Origin: an uncultured Eubacterium sp.
GTDB taxonomy: Bacteria; Bacillota; Clostridia; Lachnospirales; Lachnospiraceae
Length of the DNA stretch: 64,000 nt
Assembly (NCBI GenBank): GCA_910589595.1
Contig: CAJUTM010000003.1
Span: forward strand, 103,769-167,768
Direction of reading: 5' to 3'
Below are positions 49,872 through 58,246 of this stretch, piece by piece (position 1 is the stretch's first letter; every line of letters begins with the position of its first letter). Position numbers and translations under genes: made by a program. The notes beneath the pieces were generated by a model that was not told where the DNA came from, searched no databases, and was given only the letters and a program-made list of their open reading frames with translations.

Positions 49872-52382
49872 ATGAAGCAATGGAAGCGCCTTTGCGGCGT
49901 TGCTTTGTCGGGTGTACTGGCTCTGTCACTGACCGTTGGCGGTATGACAGGTACAACATCGGAAGCAAAAGCAAAAAAGGCAACATTAAAAACAAAGAAA
50001 GTGACTTTGACAGTAGGCAAAAAGAAAACAATTAAGATTAAAAAGAAGAAAAAGTCCTGTAAGTACACTTTTAAGAGCAACAACAAGAAAGTTGCATCGG
50101 TTTCCAAAAAAGGAAAGATTAAAGCAAAGAAAGCCGGTAAAGCAAAGATAACGGTAAAAGAGGTTGCTAAAAAAGGAAAGAAAAAAACGAGAAAAGTAGG
50201 CGTGGTAAAAGTGACGGTAAAAGCTAAGAATATACATAATAATACGACACCGACACCACCAAACAACGGCGGCACCAAAGCGACGCCGACAAACAATGGC
50301 GGCACGAACGCCACACCGACAGGCAACGGTGGTGCGACGGCCACACCGACCGACAATAATAATACGTCTACAGCGACACCGACGCCGGTTCCAAATGGCG
50401 TTTCGGTAAAAGTTTATGCCGACAAGATTGCGGACGACAGCCTGATTGCTGAAGCTGACGGATTTGGCACTCACCCGACCGCTACGCCGACACCGCTGGC
50501 AGGCACGCCGACGCCGGAGCCGACACCGCAGGTATTGATTAAAGCGGATATGGAAAAAGACGACGCGGCGCCGATAACCAGCCGCGGCAGCGCAGCCGTT
50601 GACGTGATTGACGGAGGAGCGAACGGCACATCCAAATGTGCGGAGATTACAAACCGTACTCAGGACTGGCACGGCGCGATGGTTGATGTTACAAAATATG
50701 TCCAGACAGGAAGCGACTATGAGATAAAATTCTATGCAAAACAGTCTACCGGAGAGGACACCCAGCTTGAATTGAGCTGCCAGCACGTTGACCCGTCTAC
50801 CGGAGAGACCGTATATCCGGGGATTGCCAAGTTTGATTTGCCAAACGGACAGTGGAAAGAGTGCAAGGCTACCTTTACGATACCGGAGCATTCGGGCGAC
50901 ATCTCATTCTACTGGCAGTCTGTATATAACACAAATAACTTTATGGACTTCTGTCTGGATGAAGTTTCGGTAGCCGGAATTGCCAAATCTGCAGATAAGG
51001 AGGATGGTGTTCCAGACCTTTCTGCAGGACTTGTCAAAGGAAAAGTCGGCAATCCGATTATGACATCCCGCCTGACGGCAGACCCATGGGCGATGGAATA
51101 CAACGGACGCCTGTATGTATACGGAACGAACGATTCCCAGCAGCACGAACTGGCAGGAAATAAGGATAATAATTATTCTAAGATTAATACATTAAACTGC
51201 TATTCAACGACCGATATGGTAAACTGGACAGACCACGGAACCATTGATGTAAAAGGGGCAGCCAAATGGGCAGCCAATTCCTGGGCGCCGGCGGCAGCAC
51301 ATAAGACGATTAACGGAAAAGAGAAATTCTTCCTGTATTTTGCCAACAACGCAAGCAGTATCGGGGTATTGACAGCAGACAGTCCGGTAGGGCCGTGGAC
51401 AGACCCGATTGGAAAACCGATTATCGACCGTTCGATTGGCAACTGTGGCGAGTCGGATGTGGCATGGCTTTTTGACCCTGCCGTACTCGTAGATGATGAC
51501 GGTCAGGCATATTTGTACTTTGGCGGTTTCGGCAATGCCAAAGACGCTGCCTACAATAAAAATCCAAAATGTGCCCGTGTAATTAAGCTTGGTGAAGATA
51601 TGGTTAGTACCGTTGGGGACGCAGTTACGATTGACGCTCCTTATATGTTTGAGGATTCCGGTATCAACAAGATTAACGGAAAGTACTATTACAGCTATTG
51701 TACAAACTGGACTTCGGAGGCGGGAGCTTCCACATTAGGTGCGGCCACGATTGCTGTAATGGAAAGTGATGACCCTATGACAGGCTTTAAGCTTGTTGGA
51801 ACAGTCTTGAAAAATCCGGGCGTCTATTTTGGGGCAACCGGAAACAACCATCACTGTATGGCAGAATATAAAGGGAAGTGGTATGCGTTCTATCACACGA
51901 AAGCAGATACCCTGAAAGTAGGTACGAAGCAGGATTACCGTACAACTTATGTAGATGAGTTGGATTTAGGCGAAAACGGTGATTTTACCAATAAAGACGG
52001 CTCGGTTGCTTCTACGAAGATGACGAGAACAGGCGCGACGGCGATTGCCAATGTAAATCCGTTCGAGACGGTAGAGGCAGAGACCTTTGCTATGGCAGAT
52101 ACAGTAGGTACTGTGGCAAATAAACAGCCAAATTCCAACAAGGACTGGGCTACGAATTACTCGGTATTCAACGGAAAAATCGGTGGATATATAGGCGTGA
52201 CAGCGGTTGATTTTGGCGATGATGGTGCGAATTCGGTGACGATGAAGCTCGGACAGACCGGTTCGGAAGAATATAAAGAAGTTGCGGTTCCGTTAAATAA
52301 AAAATTAACGGGTAAGCATACTATTTATTTTGAATTTGGCAAGTGCGGTGTTCTGATGGATTCGTGGAGTTTTAAAAAGTAA
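49872..52382 (+). CDS. Secreted GH43 arabinofuranosidase/xylosidase with Ig-like domain and CBM
   Basis: The 836-residue exported enzyme acts on arabinoxylan side chains or xylo-oligomers. A signal peptide (1-34) is followed by a Lys-rich BIG2-like domain (about 35-118; KKVASVSKKGKIKAKKAGKA), a Thr-Pro/Asn-Gly-Gly repeat linker (about 120-180) and a CBM4/9-22-like carbohydrate-binding domain (about 220-375; DFCLDEVSV ends it). A GH43 five-blade propeller follows (about 395-690). RLTADPWAMEYNGRLYVYGT holds the catalytic base Asp, WLFDPAVLVDDDGQ the modulating Asp and PYMFEDSG the acid Glu. A C-terminal beta-rich region follows. I choose ATG 49872, after AAGGGGG. It is the first gene of the xylan locus. 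Confidence 0.88.
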   Translation: MKQWKRLCGVALSGVLALSLTVGGMTGTTSEAKAKKATLKTKKVTLTVGKKKTIKIKKKKKSCKYTFKSNNKKVASVSKKGKIKAKKAGKAKITVKEVAKKGKKKTRKVGVVKVTVKAKNIHNNTTPTPPNNGGTKATPTNNGGTNATPTGNGGATATPTDNNNTSTATPTPVPNGVSVKVYADKIADDSLIAEADGFGTHPTATPTPLAGTPTPEPTPQVLIKADMEKDDAAPITSRGSAAVDVIDGGANGTSKCAEITNRTQDWHGAMVDVTKYVQTGSDYEIKFYAKQSTGEDTQLELSCQHVDPSTGETVYPGIAKFDLPNGQWKECKATFTIPEHSGDISFYWQSVYNTNNFMDFCLDEVSVAGIAKSADKEDGVPDLSAGLVKGKVGNPIMTSRLTADPWAMEYNGRLYVYGTNDSQQHELAGNKDNNYSKINTLNCYSTTDMVNWTDHGTIDVKGAAKWAANSWAPAAAHKTINGKEKFFLYFANNASSIGVLTADSPVGPWTDPIGKPIIDRSIGNCGESDVAWLFDPAVLVDDDGQAYLYFGGFGNAKDAAYNKNPKCARVIKLGEDMVSTVGDAVTIDAPYMFEDSGINKINGKYYYSYCTNWTSEAGASTLGAATIAVMESDDPMTGFKLVGTVLKNPGVYFGATGNNHHCMAEYKGKWYAFYHTKADTLKVGTKQDYRTTYVDELDLGENGDFTNKDGSVASTKMTRTGATAIANVNPFETVEAETFAMADTVGTVANKQPNSNKDWATNYSVFNGKIGGYIGVTAVDFGDDGANSVTMKLGQTGSEEYKEVAVPLNKKLTGKHTIYFEFGKCGVLMDSWSFKK

Positions 52383-52490
52383 AGCCCGATTGTTTGGGAC
52401 GAGGTTTGTGTTAGACGCAAACCTCGTCTGTCCAATTGAGGATAGCAATGTCTGTTAAACTGTGTTAATATAATACAGAGGTGAGAAGGT

Positions 52491-53270
52491 ATGTTTAAGA
52501 TTCTGTATGCGGTAATGACAGAGCAAATGCCGGAGGGGTTTGAAGATAACTTGGTTTTTGCGGAGGGGGAGTATGAAATCATTCTTTTTGAAACGGCGGC
52601 GATGATTGAGGTAGAGGGGGAGCTGCGTGCGTATCCGCCGCACACGGGCATTATCTATAAGCCCGGCCAGCGTGTGCATTATAAAGCGGAAAGTGGCGAG
52701 TTGATACATACGTGGATACGATTTGATTGTGACGAGCCATTGTTTGTGGAGGGATATGTACCTTTCGGTGTTCCCATTTACTGTGAAAATTACGACTATT
52801 TTCTAAAATACTGGCAAATGGTGGCGTGTGAAAACTTTTGGCACAGGCAGAGTGAAGAGCACATAATAACAGAATTAATGCATATTATTTTCCACTGGTT
52901 TCACGATTATGCTTTCCCGACGGAAAGTTCCCGCTATCAAAATGTATTGGAGAGCCTGCGCGGTGATATTTATGCTCATCCCGAATACGATTGGACATTA
53001 GAGCGTATGGCGGAGCAGGTGAATATGAGTACGCGCTCCCTGCAGAAGCTGTATAAAGACTTCGCGCACATATCCTGTATTGCCGAAGTGATTGAGAGCC
53101 GCATGACGCGAGCCAAAATGCTTCTCGTGCAGACGAGATATGATATCGGGGAGATTAGCGAGAGATGCGGCTACAATAATGTAGAGCATTTTTGCCGGCA
53201 GTTTAAGAGACACGAGGGGGTTTCGCCAAGCGTATACCGCAAGGAACACAAGATTGGAGTTGTCCGGTAA
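52491..53270 (+). CDS. AraC-family transcriptional regulator
   Basis: The 259-residue protein has an N-terminal cupin-like sensor domain (residues of about 10-110; PHTGIIYKPGQRVHYKAESG is the barrel) and a C-terminal AraC double helix-turn-helix (about 160-255; WTLERMAEQVNMSTRSLQKL and then YDIGEISERCGYNNVEHFCR). It lies between two GH43 genes of the same strand, 109 bases after the first and 32 bases before the second, and so is the likely activator of the xylan locus, responding to a xylan-derived sugar (inference). The ribosome site is GAGGTGAGAAGGT. Confidence 0.9.
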   Translation: MFKILYAVMTEQMPEGFEDNLVFAEGEYEIILFETAAMIEVEGELRAYPPHTGIIYKPGQRVHYKAESGELIHTWIRFDCDEPLFVEGYVPFGVPIYCENYDYFLKYWQMVACENFWHRQSEEHIITELMHIIFHWFHDYAFPTESSRYQNVLESLRGDIYAHPEYDWTLERMAEQVNMSTRSLQKLYKDFAHISCIAEVIESRMTRAKMLLVQTRYDIGEISERCGYNNVEHFCRQFKRHEGVSPSVYRKEHKIGVVR

Positions 53271-53301
53271 TGAAGATGTATAAAAGGAGGTAAAAAGAAG
53301 G

Positions 53302-55281
53302 ATGAGTAAGAGAGTTCAGAAAACAGTGACGGGCCTGCTGGTTGCCGCACTTTGTGTGGGAAGTCTGGCAGGAGCGCCTGACAGAGCGGAAGCGAAAAAG
53401 AAAGCTTCCATCAAGAAAAAGAATATAACAATTGTTAAGGGAAAGAGCAAGAAAATAACAATTAAAAATAAAAATAAGAAATGCCGTTATACGTTTAAGA
53501 GCAGCAACAAAAAGGTTGCCACGGTTTCCAAAAAGGGAAAGGTAAAAGGAATCAAAGCGGGCTCTGCCAAAATTACGGTTAAGGAAGTAAAAGGCAAAAA
53601 GAAAAGAGGTCTTGGAAAAGTGAAAGTAAAAGTAACGGTTAAGAGTAAATCACAGACATCCGGTACGCCGGCAGTAACGCCGGATGGAAAGACAAATCAG
53701 CCGAAGCCATCGGATGGCGCCAACGGCACTACGCCGACACCGCCGACGTCAACAGCAACGCCGACACCGACTACATATGTTGAGAATCCGGCAGTTGCCG
53801 AAAATCCATTGATTTATTCGGATATACCGGATGTGGATTACATCCGTGTCGGGGAAGATTACTATATGGTTAGTACAACGATGTTCCTCAATCCGGGCGT
53901 GCCGATTATGCATTCCAAAGATTTAGTTCACTGGGAAATTGTTTCCTATGTTTACGATACATTAGAAGATAGTGACAAGACGAATCTGGTAAATGGGGAG
54001 CAGTGCTACGGCAAGGGTTCATGGGCGGCCAGCATCCGCTACAATGAAACGGATAAGCTCTTCTATGTCTGCTTCTCAAGCAACGACCAGAACAAGGTAT
54101 ATATTTACACAACGGACGATATTAAGAGCGGCAACTGGAAGAAACATTCCGCAAATGGAGCAAAGCATGATCCGGGTCTGCTGTTTGCTGACGGAAAGAA
54201 TTATATCTTCTCCGGTAACGGCAACATAGCCATGCAGGAGTTTGAGCTGACCGAAGATGGAATTAAATTCGGTGCGGCGAAAACGGTATTGAAGAAATCT
54301 TCTTCCAAGAATATTGTCAGCATTGAAGGGTGCCACGCTTACAAAATAGGCGATTATTACTATCTGTTCTTCATATCATGGCCGTCCGGCGACCAGAGAA
54401 CAGAGTGGTGCTACCGCGCTAAAGATTTAAATGGCGACTGGGAGGAGAAAAGAGTATTCCACAGCGGCGGTATCGCACAGGGTGGGATTATTGATACCCA
54501 GAACGGCGACTGGTACGCAATGCTGTTTAAAGACAGTGGCGCTGTCGGCCGTATTCCGGTGCTTCTTGAAGTGTATTGGGAAGACGGATGGCCGATGATG
54601 GGAACCAATGGCAAGCAAAATTCGGCGAAGAAGATGGAAGTAAAACTTGAGAACAGCGGACAGAATTACATATATGCTGACGACACGTTTGATTATGACG
54701 AAAACAAACTGCAGCTTGTATGGCAGTGGAACCATAATCCGGATAATGCTAACTGGTCAGTGACAGAGCGCAAAGGATATCTTCGTCTCAAAACAGGTTC
54801 TCTGGCAAATACAATCGTTGACGCCAGAAACTCCCTGACGCAGAGAACATTTGGCAAAAAGTGTACGAGTGAGGCGGCAATCGATGTAAGCAATATGAAA
54901 GATGGCGACTATGCCGGTATTTGTGCATTCCAAAACGACTACGGTCAGGTCGGCGTTATGAAAGAAGATGGGAAAACCTATATCTACTATGGCGCCGGAC
55001 AGTGGATGAACGGAGAGAACGCAGTAAATAAGATGACGGTAGCAGACGGCAGAATTGAGCTTCAGCAGTCGCAGGTATATTTGAAAATTAATTATAATTT
55101 TTCCACGAACAAAGCGACGTTCCAGTATTCTCTTGACGGCACGGCATGGAATGATATCGGAAGCGAGCTGGCGATGTCTTATAATCTGAAAGTATTTATG
55201 GGATACCGGACTTATTTGTACAATTATGCAACAAAAGAGACCGGCGGTTATGTAGATTTTGATTATTACAAAATTTATTAG
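53302..55281 (+). CDS. Secreted GH43 beta-xylosidase with Ig-like domain and C-terminal beta-sandwich
   Basis: The 659-residue exported enzyme has a signal peptide (1-31), a Lys-rich BIG2-like domain (about 32-118; CRYTFKSSNKKVATVSKKGK is nearly identical in part to that of the upstream GH43 protein) and a Thr-Pro linker (about 120-155). A GH43 propeller follows (about 160-450), with PDVDYIRVGEDYYMVSTT (catalytic base Asp), HDPGLLFADGKNYIF (modulating Asp) and SIEGCHAYKIGDYYY (acid Glu). The C-terminal 190 residues fit the concanavalin-A-like domain found in beta-xylosidases of this group (related to DUF1349), as in WNHNPDNANWSVTERKGYLR. ATG 53302 follows AAAGGAGG by 11 bases. Confidence 0.88.
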   Translation: MSKRVQKTVTGLLVAALCVGSLAGAPDRAEAKKKASIKKKNITIVKGKSKKITIKNKNKKCRYTFKSSNKKVATVSKKGKVKGIKAGSAKITVKEVKGKKKRGLGKVKVKVTVKSKSQTSGTPAVTPDGKTNQPKPSDGANGTTPTPPTSTATPTPTTYVENPAVAENPLIYSDIPDVDYIRVGEDYYMVSTTMFLNPGVPIMHSKDLVHWEIVSYVYDTLEDSDKTNLVNGEQCYGKGSWAASIRYNETDKLFYVCFSSNDQNKVYIYTTDDIKSGNWKKHSANGAKHDPGLLFADGKNYIFSGNGNIAMQEFELTEDGIKFGAAKTVLKKSSSKNIVSIEGCHAYKIGDYYYLFFISWPSGDQRTEWCYRAKDLNGDWEEKRVFHSGGIAQGGIIDTQNGDWYAMLFKDSGAVGRIPVLLEVYWEDGWPMMGTNGKQNSAKKMEVKLENSGQNYIYADDTFDYDENKLQLVWQWNHNPDNANWSVTERKGYLRLKTGSLANTIVDARNSLTQRTFGKKCTSEAAIDVSNMKDGDYAGICAFQNDYGQVGVMKEDGKTYIYYGAGQWMNGENAVNKMTVADGRIELQQSQVYLKINYNFSTNKATFQYSLDGTAWNDIGSELAMSYNLKVFMGYRTYLYNYATKETGGYVDFDYYKIY

Positions 55282-55311
55282 AATTAATGGCGAAGTAATT
55301 TTTAATATTAC

Positions 55312-55340
55312 TTGCGTAATTGAAGAAAAAGAGTTATAAT
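55312..55340 (+). promoter_or_regulatory. Promoter of the small Ig-like protein gene
   Basis: TTGCGT (55312-55317) and TATAAT (55335-55340) are separated by 17 bases, so the gene can be expressed apart from the GH43 operon. A short inverted repeat (AAGTAAT/ATTACTT, about 55293-55313) just before it may be a weak terminator of the operon. Confidence 0.7.
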
Positions 55341-55415
55341 ATAAAAAGTAATATGGGGAAGAATACATTTTACCCACCACATCATTAATTGCAATATGAA
55401 AGAAAGGGGTTTATC

Positions 55416-56336
55416 ATGAGTAAAATGGTAAAGAAAAACGCAAAAGGTCTTGCTGTAGTATTATCTGCTGCCATGGTTTTTAGTGCAACAGCGATGCCTG
55501 CTTCTGACGCAAAAGCAAAGAAACCGAAATTGAGCACGACAAAGGTTTCTGTCGTACAGGGAGCAAAGAAAAAGGTAACTGTAAAGAATGCAAAAAAGGT
55601 AACATGGAAGCTGACAAAGGCTGCTAAAAAAGTGGTATCTTTGTCTAAAAAGTCAAAAAAAGGCGCAACGATTAAAGGTAAGGCAGTTGGAAAAGCTAAG
55701 ATTACCGTAAAAATGAAATACGGTAAGAAAACTTTGACAAAGAAGATTACGGTAACGGTAACGAAGAAAGCGGATGCAACTACGAACAAATCGACACCGA
55801 CACCACCGGCAAACAAAGCAACACCTACGCCGGCAGCGACAGAAACACCGGCAGGCCCGACAGAGCAGCCGACAGAGCCGCCAAAGGACGGATACAAAAA
55901 GCTGAAAGTAGATTTGTCTACGGCAGTTGATGTGGCTGGTGATGCAATTCCTTATGATAAAGAAAAGGATACTTTGACAATACAGGATATGTCTATTTTC
56001 CGTGTAGATATTCCTGAGGCATTAGCACCGGGCAGCTTGATGGATGTCACAGTTAAAGGTACTTTGAATGGCGAAAAAGGTTTCCGCGCTTATTTCATTA
56101 ATAATAACGAAGATGTGAATATATGTCCGGATATCGCTATTTCGGATGATGACAATATTCCGCTTGGCAAACCATTTGAGTGGAAGTTCACGTTGGAAGT
56201 AGGTGAGGATGCCGGGTTGGAAGCAACGCAGCTTCAGTTTAAGGGTATAACATATGCGGATAATATTGATGACCTGACAATCTCCGAAATTGTAATGGAA
56301 TACAAAAACGCAGCAGGAGGAGAACAGCAGCAATAG
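55416..56336 (+). CDS. Secreted Ig-like protein with unassigned C-terminal domain (possible CBM)
   Basis: The 306-residue exported protein has a signal peptide (about 1-36), a Lys-rich BIG2-like domain (about 37-120) and a Thr-Pro linker (about 125-165). A C-terminal domain of about 135 residues follows (KLKVDLSTAVDVAGDAIPYD at its start, then KGFRAYFINNNEDVNICPDI). The domain has a beta-sandwich-like pattern of alternating strands with Asp-rich loops and could bind calcium and sugar; I do not recognise a named family. It ends in a Gly-Glu-Gln-rich tail. It has the same build as the two GH43 enzymes but no catalytic domain, so it may be a free-standing glycan-binding protein. A strong terminator follows. 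Confidence 0.7.
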   Translation: MSKMVKKNAKGLAVVLSAAMVFSATAMPASDAKAKKPKLSTTKVSVVQGAKKKVTVKNAKKVTWKLTKAAKKVVSLSKKSKKGATIKGKAVGKAKITVKMKYGKKTLTKKITVTVTKKADATTNKSTPTPPANKATPTPAATETPAGPTEQPTEPPKDGYKKLKVDLSTAVDVAGDAIPYDKEKDTLTIQDMSIFRVDIPEALAPGSLMDVTVKGTLNGEKGFRAYFINNNEDVNICPDIAISDDDNIPLGKPFEWKFTLEVGEDAGLEATQLQFKGITYADNIDDLTISEIVMEYKNAAGGEQQQ

Positions 56337-56376
56337 TATTTTCCCAAGTTAAGTAGTATTATCCTAAATTATTAGC

Positions 56377-56425
56377 AACTGTCGCTTTCGTGATGAGACA
56401 ATCATGAGGCGGCAGTTTTTTTTTG
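56377..56425 (+). terminator. Terminator after the Ig-like protein gene
   Basis: AACTGTCGC (56377-56385) pairs with GCGGCAGTT (56409-56417), with inner CGTGAT/ATCATG, and a nine-T run follows. Confidence 0.85.
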
Positions 56426-56459
56426 TATGCATAAGGGAAGTGAAAATTTTGTTTTGGGG

Positions 56460-56488
56460 TTGCATTTTTTTCCATAGTGCGATATAAT
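56460..56488 (+). promoter_or_regulatory. Promoter of the 208-aa gene
   Basis: TTGCAT (56460-56465) and TATAAT (56483-56488) are separated by 17 bases. Confidence 0.7.
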
Positions 56489-56571
56489 TAAATAGAATAA
56501 ATAGGCGTTTCTTAATTGTTTATTAAGGAGTAAGATTGCCATTATGGCGTGCCACGGAGGGCGTGATAATT

Positions 56572-57198
56572 ATGGTAGAGGCATACAATTTATATTTAGG
56601 TGGATATTTGCCAAAGGTTTCTCCTAAAAGCAATGTCCATAACAGAAGTGAGCTAAAAAGTAAATATAAGAGTATCATGAGTCTGAACAATGCGACTCCT
56701 CTTGTCATGGTAAAATTATCAAACGAGACACAGGCGTATGCACTGCATGTGAAAGAAATGTCCATGGAACTTGGGGAAGCTGCAGAAGAAAGTTTGAGCG
56801 GACGGCCGCAGGACAAAACGGAAAATCTTATGAAAATGGGCGGTTTGTTTAACAAGCTGTTAGAAGAGAGTGATGAATTTGGTCGTGCGACTGGCAAACC
56901 ATCCCGACCGGGGGGAGAATTGCGTAATTTAGTTGAGCGTAATATGGCGGAACTGTTAGAGTCCGGTATTACGGTGGATGATAACGGCTATCTGGTTATG
57001 CCAGAAAAAGAAGAATTGTTACGCGTGCCGGAAGAGTTTACGAAACAACTGGTGGCAAAGTGTGAGAAAATGAGCATGAACCCGATGGAATATGTCGATA
57101 AGAAAGTATACAGTTACGCTCATCTGCACCGCAATGATATTGGCTCTGCGTACGAGCCTTCGATTTACAGCGGTATGTTATTTAATTCCTATTGTTAA
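56572..57198 (+). CDS. Conserved protein of unknown function (208 aa)
   Basis: The 208-residue cytoplasmic protein is largely helical, with no signal peptide. It begins VEAYNLYLGGYLPKVSPKSN and contains MSLNNATPLVMVKLSNETQA and EESDEFGRATGKPSRPGGEL, and ends LHRNDIGSAYEPSIYSGML. I recall similar proteins in motile and non-motile Clostridia, sometimes near flagellar genes, but cannot assign a domain. I choose ATG 56572, 11 bases after GGAGG. The last 21 bases overlap the 3' end of the converging transporter gene. Confidence 0.55.
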   Translation: MVEAYNLYLGGYLPKVSPKSNVHNRSELKSKYKSIMSLNNATPLVMVKLSNETQAYALHVKEMSMELGEAAEESLSGRPQDKTENLMKMGGLFNKLLEESDEFGRATGKPSRPGGELRNLVERNMAELLESGITVDDNGYLVMPEKEELLRVPEEFTKQLVAKCEKMSMNPMEYVDKKVYSYAHLHRNDIGSAYEPSIYSGMLFNSYC

Positions 57199-57687
57199 TC
57201 GCTGCAGGCAAAGCCTTGCGACGAAGCCGATGAGTGCACCGGCGATAAGTCCGGCAAAGTAGAGAAAAGGAAGATAAGGCAGAATCGCAGATGGGCCGAC
57301 GAGGAAAGAGGCGACGGCAAACTGTCCCAGATTGTGAATGATACCACCGACACAACTAACACTGACGAGTGATAGTTGTGTCTTTTTTAATGGAAAAAGA
57401 AGCAAATACATGACAAAAAGGCTTGCAATACTGCCGGCAAGACTATAGAAAAAGCCAAATAAACTTCCGAAAGTAAAGGCATTTAACAGATTTCGCAACA
57501 GGGATATGGCGAAAGCGTATGGCAGACCGAACTGGCACAGGGCAAGTACAATGACGAGATTCGCTAATCCGAGTTTGATTCCCGGAAAAGGAATGGGAAG
57601 TGGAAACAAATTTTCAATATAACTAAAGATAAAGGCAATGGCAATGTAGATAGAAAGTACAGCCATTGTTTTCGTTTTATTTTTCAT
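57178..57687 (-). CDS. Gx transporter / heptaprenyl diphosphate synthase component I-like membrane protein
   Basis: The 169-residue protein has five to six membrane helices. PIPFPGIKLGLANLVIVLAL and NLLNAFTFGSLFGFFYSLAG match the Hpre_diP_synt_I (PF07456) or Gx-transporter family, whose real role is probably substrate uptake rather than isoprenoid synthesis. I choose the second of two in-frame ATGs (57687), which has GAGG eight bases upstream. It follows the NusG-II gene at a distance of 86 bases on the same strand; these two genes commonly travel together near Rnf or ApbE loci in Clostridia. The end overlaps the converging gene by 21 bases. Confidence 0.82.
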   Translation of the reverse strand: MKNKTKTMAVLSIYIAIAFIFSYIENLFPLPIPFPGIKLGLANLVIVLALCQFGLPYAFAISLLRNLLNAFTFGSLFGFFYSLAGSIASLFVMYLLLFPLKKTQLSLVSVSCVGGIIHNLGQFAVASFLVGPSAILPYLPFLYFAGLIAGALIGFVARLCLQRLTIGIK

Positions 57688-57773
57688 ATGAATCCTCATT
57701 TCTGAAGCGGTTTATCACAGAGAAGCACGCAGGAGAACCCGAAAATTTTCCCATAGCGGAACAATGAGTTCCG

Positions 57774-58166
57774 TCAGTGTGTGACAGCGTCCGGCGGCGA
57801 ATCCGTTTCGTCGGTTTCTACGATTGTCAGGACAAGCCGGTGGGGAAGGCAGACGATACTTTCTCCCGACCTGCTTATAGCTCTCGTGCGTACGCATGTG
57901 CGGTCGTGGCAGTTTGCCTCTGTCATTCGGACAGTACCGTCTTGTATCAGGAAGCGATTTGTGGTATGATTAGAGATAAAGATTTCTCTATCGGTGTTCT
58001 GCGCTAAAGGAAGTCTCATCCGGAGTTGTCCGTTGACACGGACTTCCAGAATGCCCTGTGTTGGGGCAGACGGAAAAAAGACCCAGACGGTTAAAGAGAT
58101 TCCGATTATCAATAGCAGGGTCAGAAAACAAATATCGCGTATTCGAAACGGATTTGTCTTTACCAT
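57774..58166 (-). CDS. NusG domain II-containing membrane-anchored protein
   Basis: The 130-residue protein has an N-terminal membrane helix (about 12-31) and an external domain. ILEVRVNGQLRMRLPL at the start and then NCHDRTCVRTRAIS and SIVCLPHRLVLTI with three cysteines match the NusG_II (PF07009) family, which is distinct from the transcription factor NusG and always membrane-tethered. Role unknown; it usually pairs with a Gx-transporter gene, as here. It is the first gene of a two-gene minus-strand operon, with AAAGGAGG before ATG 58166. Confidence 0.82.
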   Translation of the reverse strand: MVKTNPFRIRDICFLTLLLIIGISLTVWVFFPSAPTQGILEVRVNGQLRMRLPLAQNTDREIFISNHTTNRFLIQDGTVRMTEANCHDRTCVRTRAISRSGESIVCLPHRLVLTIVETDETDSPPDAVTH

Positions 58167-58246
58167 AAAAAGACCTCCTTTGTAATGCGTACAAAGATAC
58201 GATAGCAGATTTTATTTGGAAAGTCAAAGAAGAAAGGATGAAAACA

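Noticed and set aside
50248..50400. Regular GCGACGCCGACA-like repeats considered as a CRISPR array
   Set aside because: They are in-frame codons of a Thr-Pro/Gly linker without unique spacers of constant length.
49986..50891. Cysteine/arginine-rich minus-strand frame opposite the GH43 gene
   Set aside because: A shadow of the Lys-rich domain and Thr-Pro linker; composition and lack of start signals argue against a real protein.
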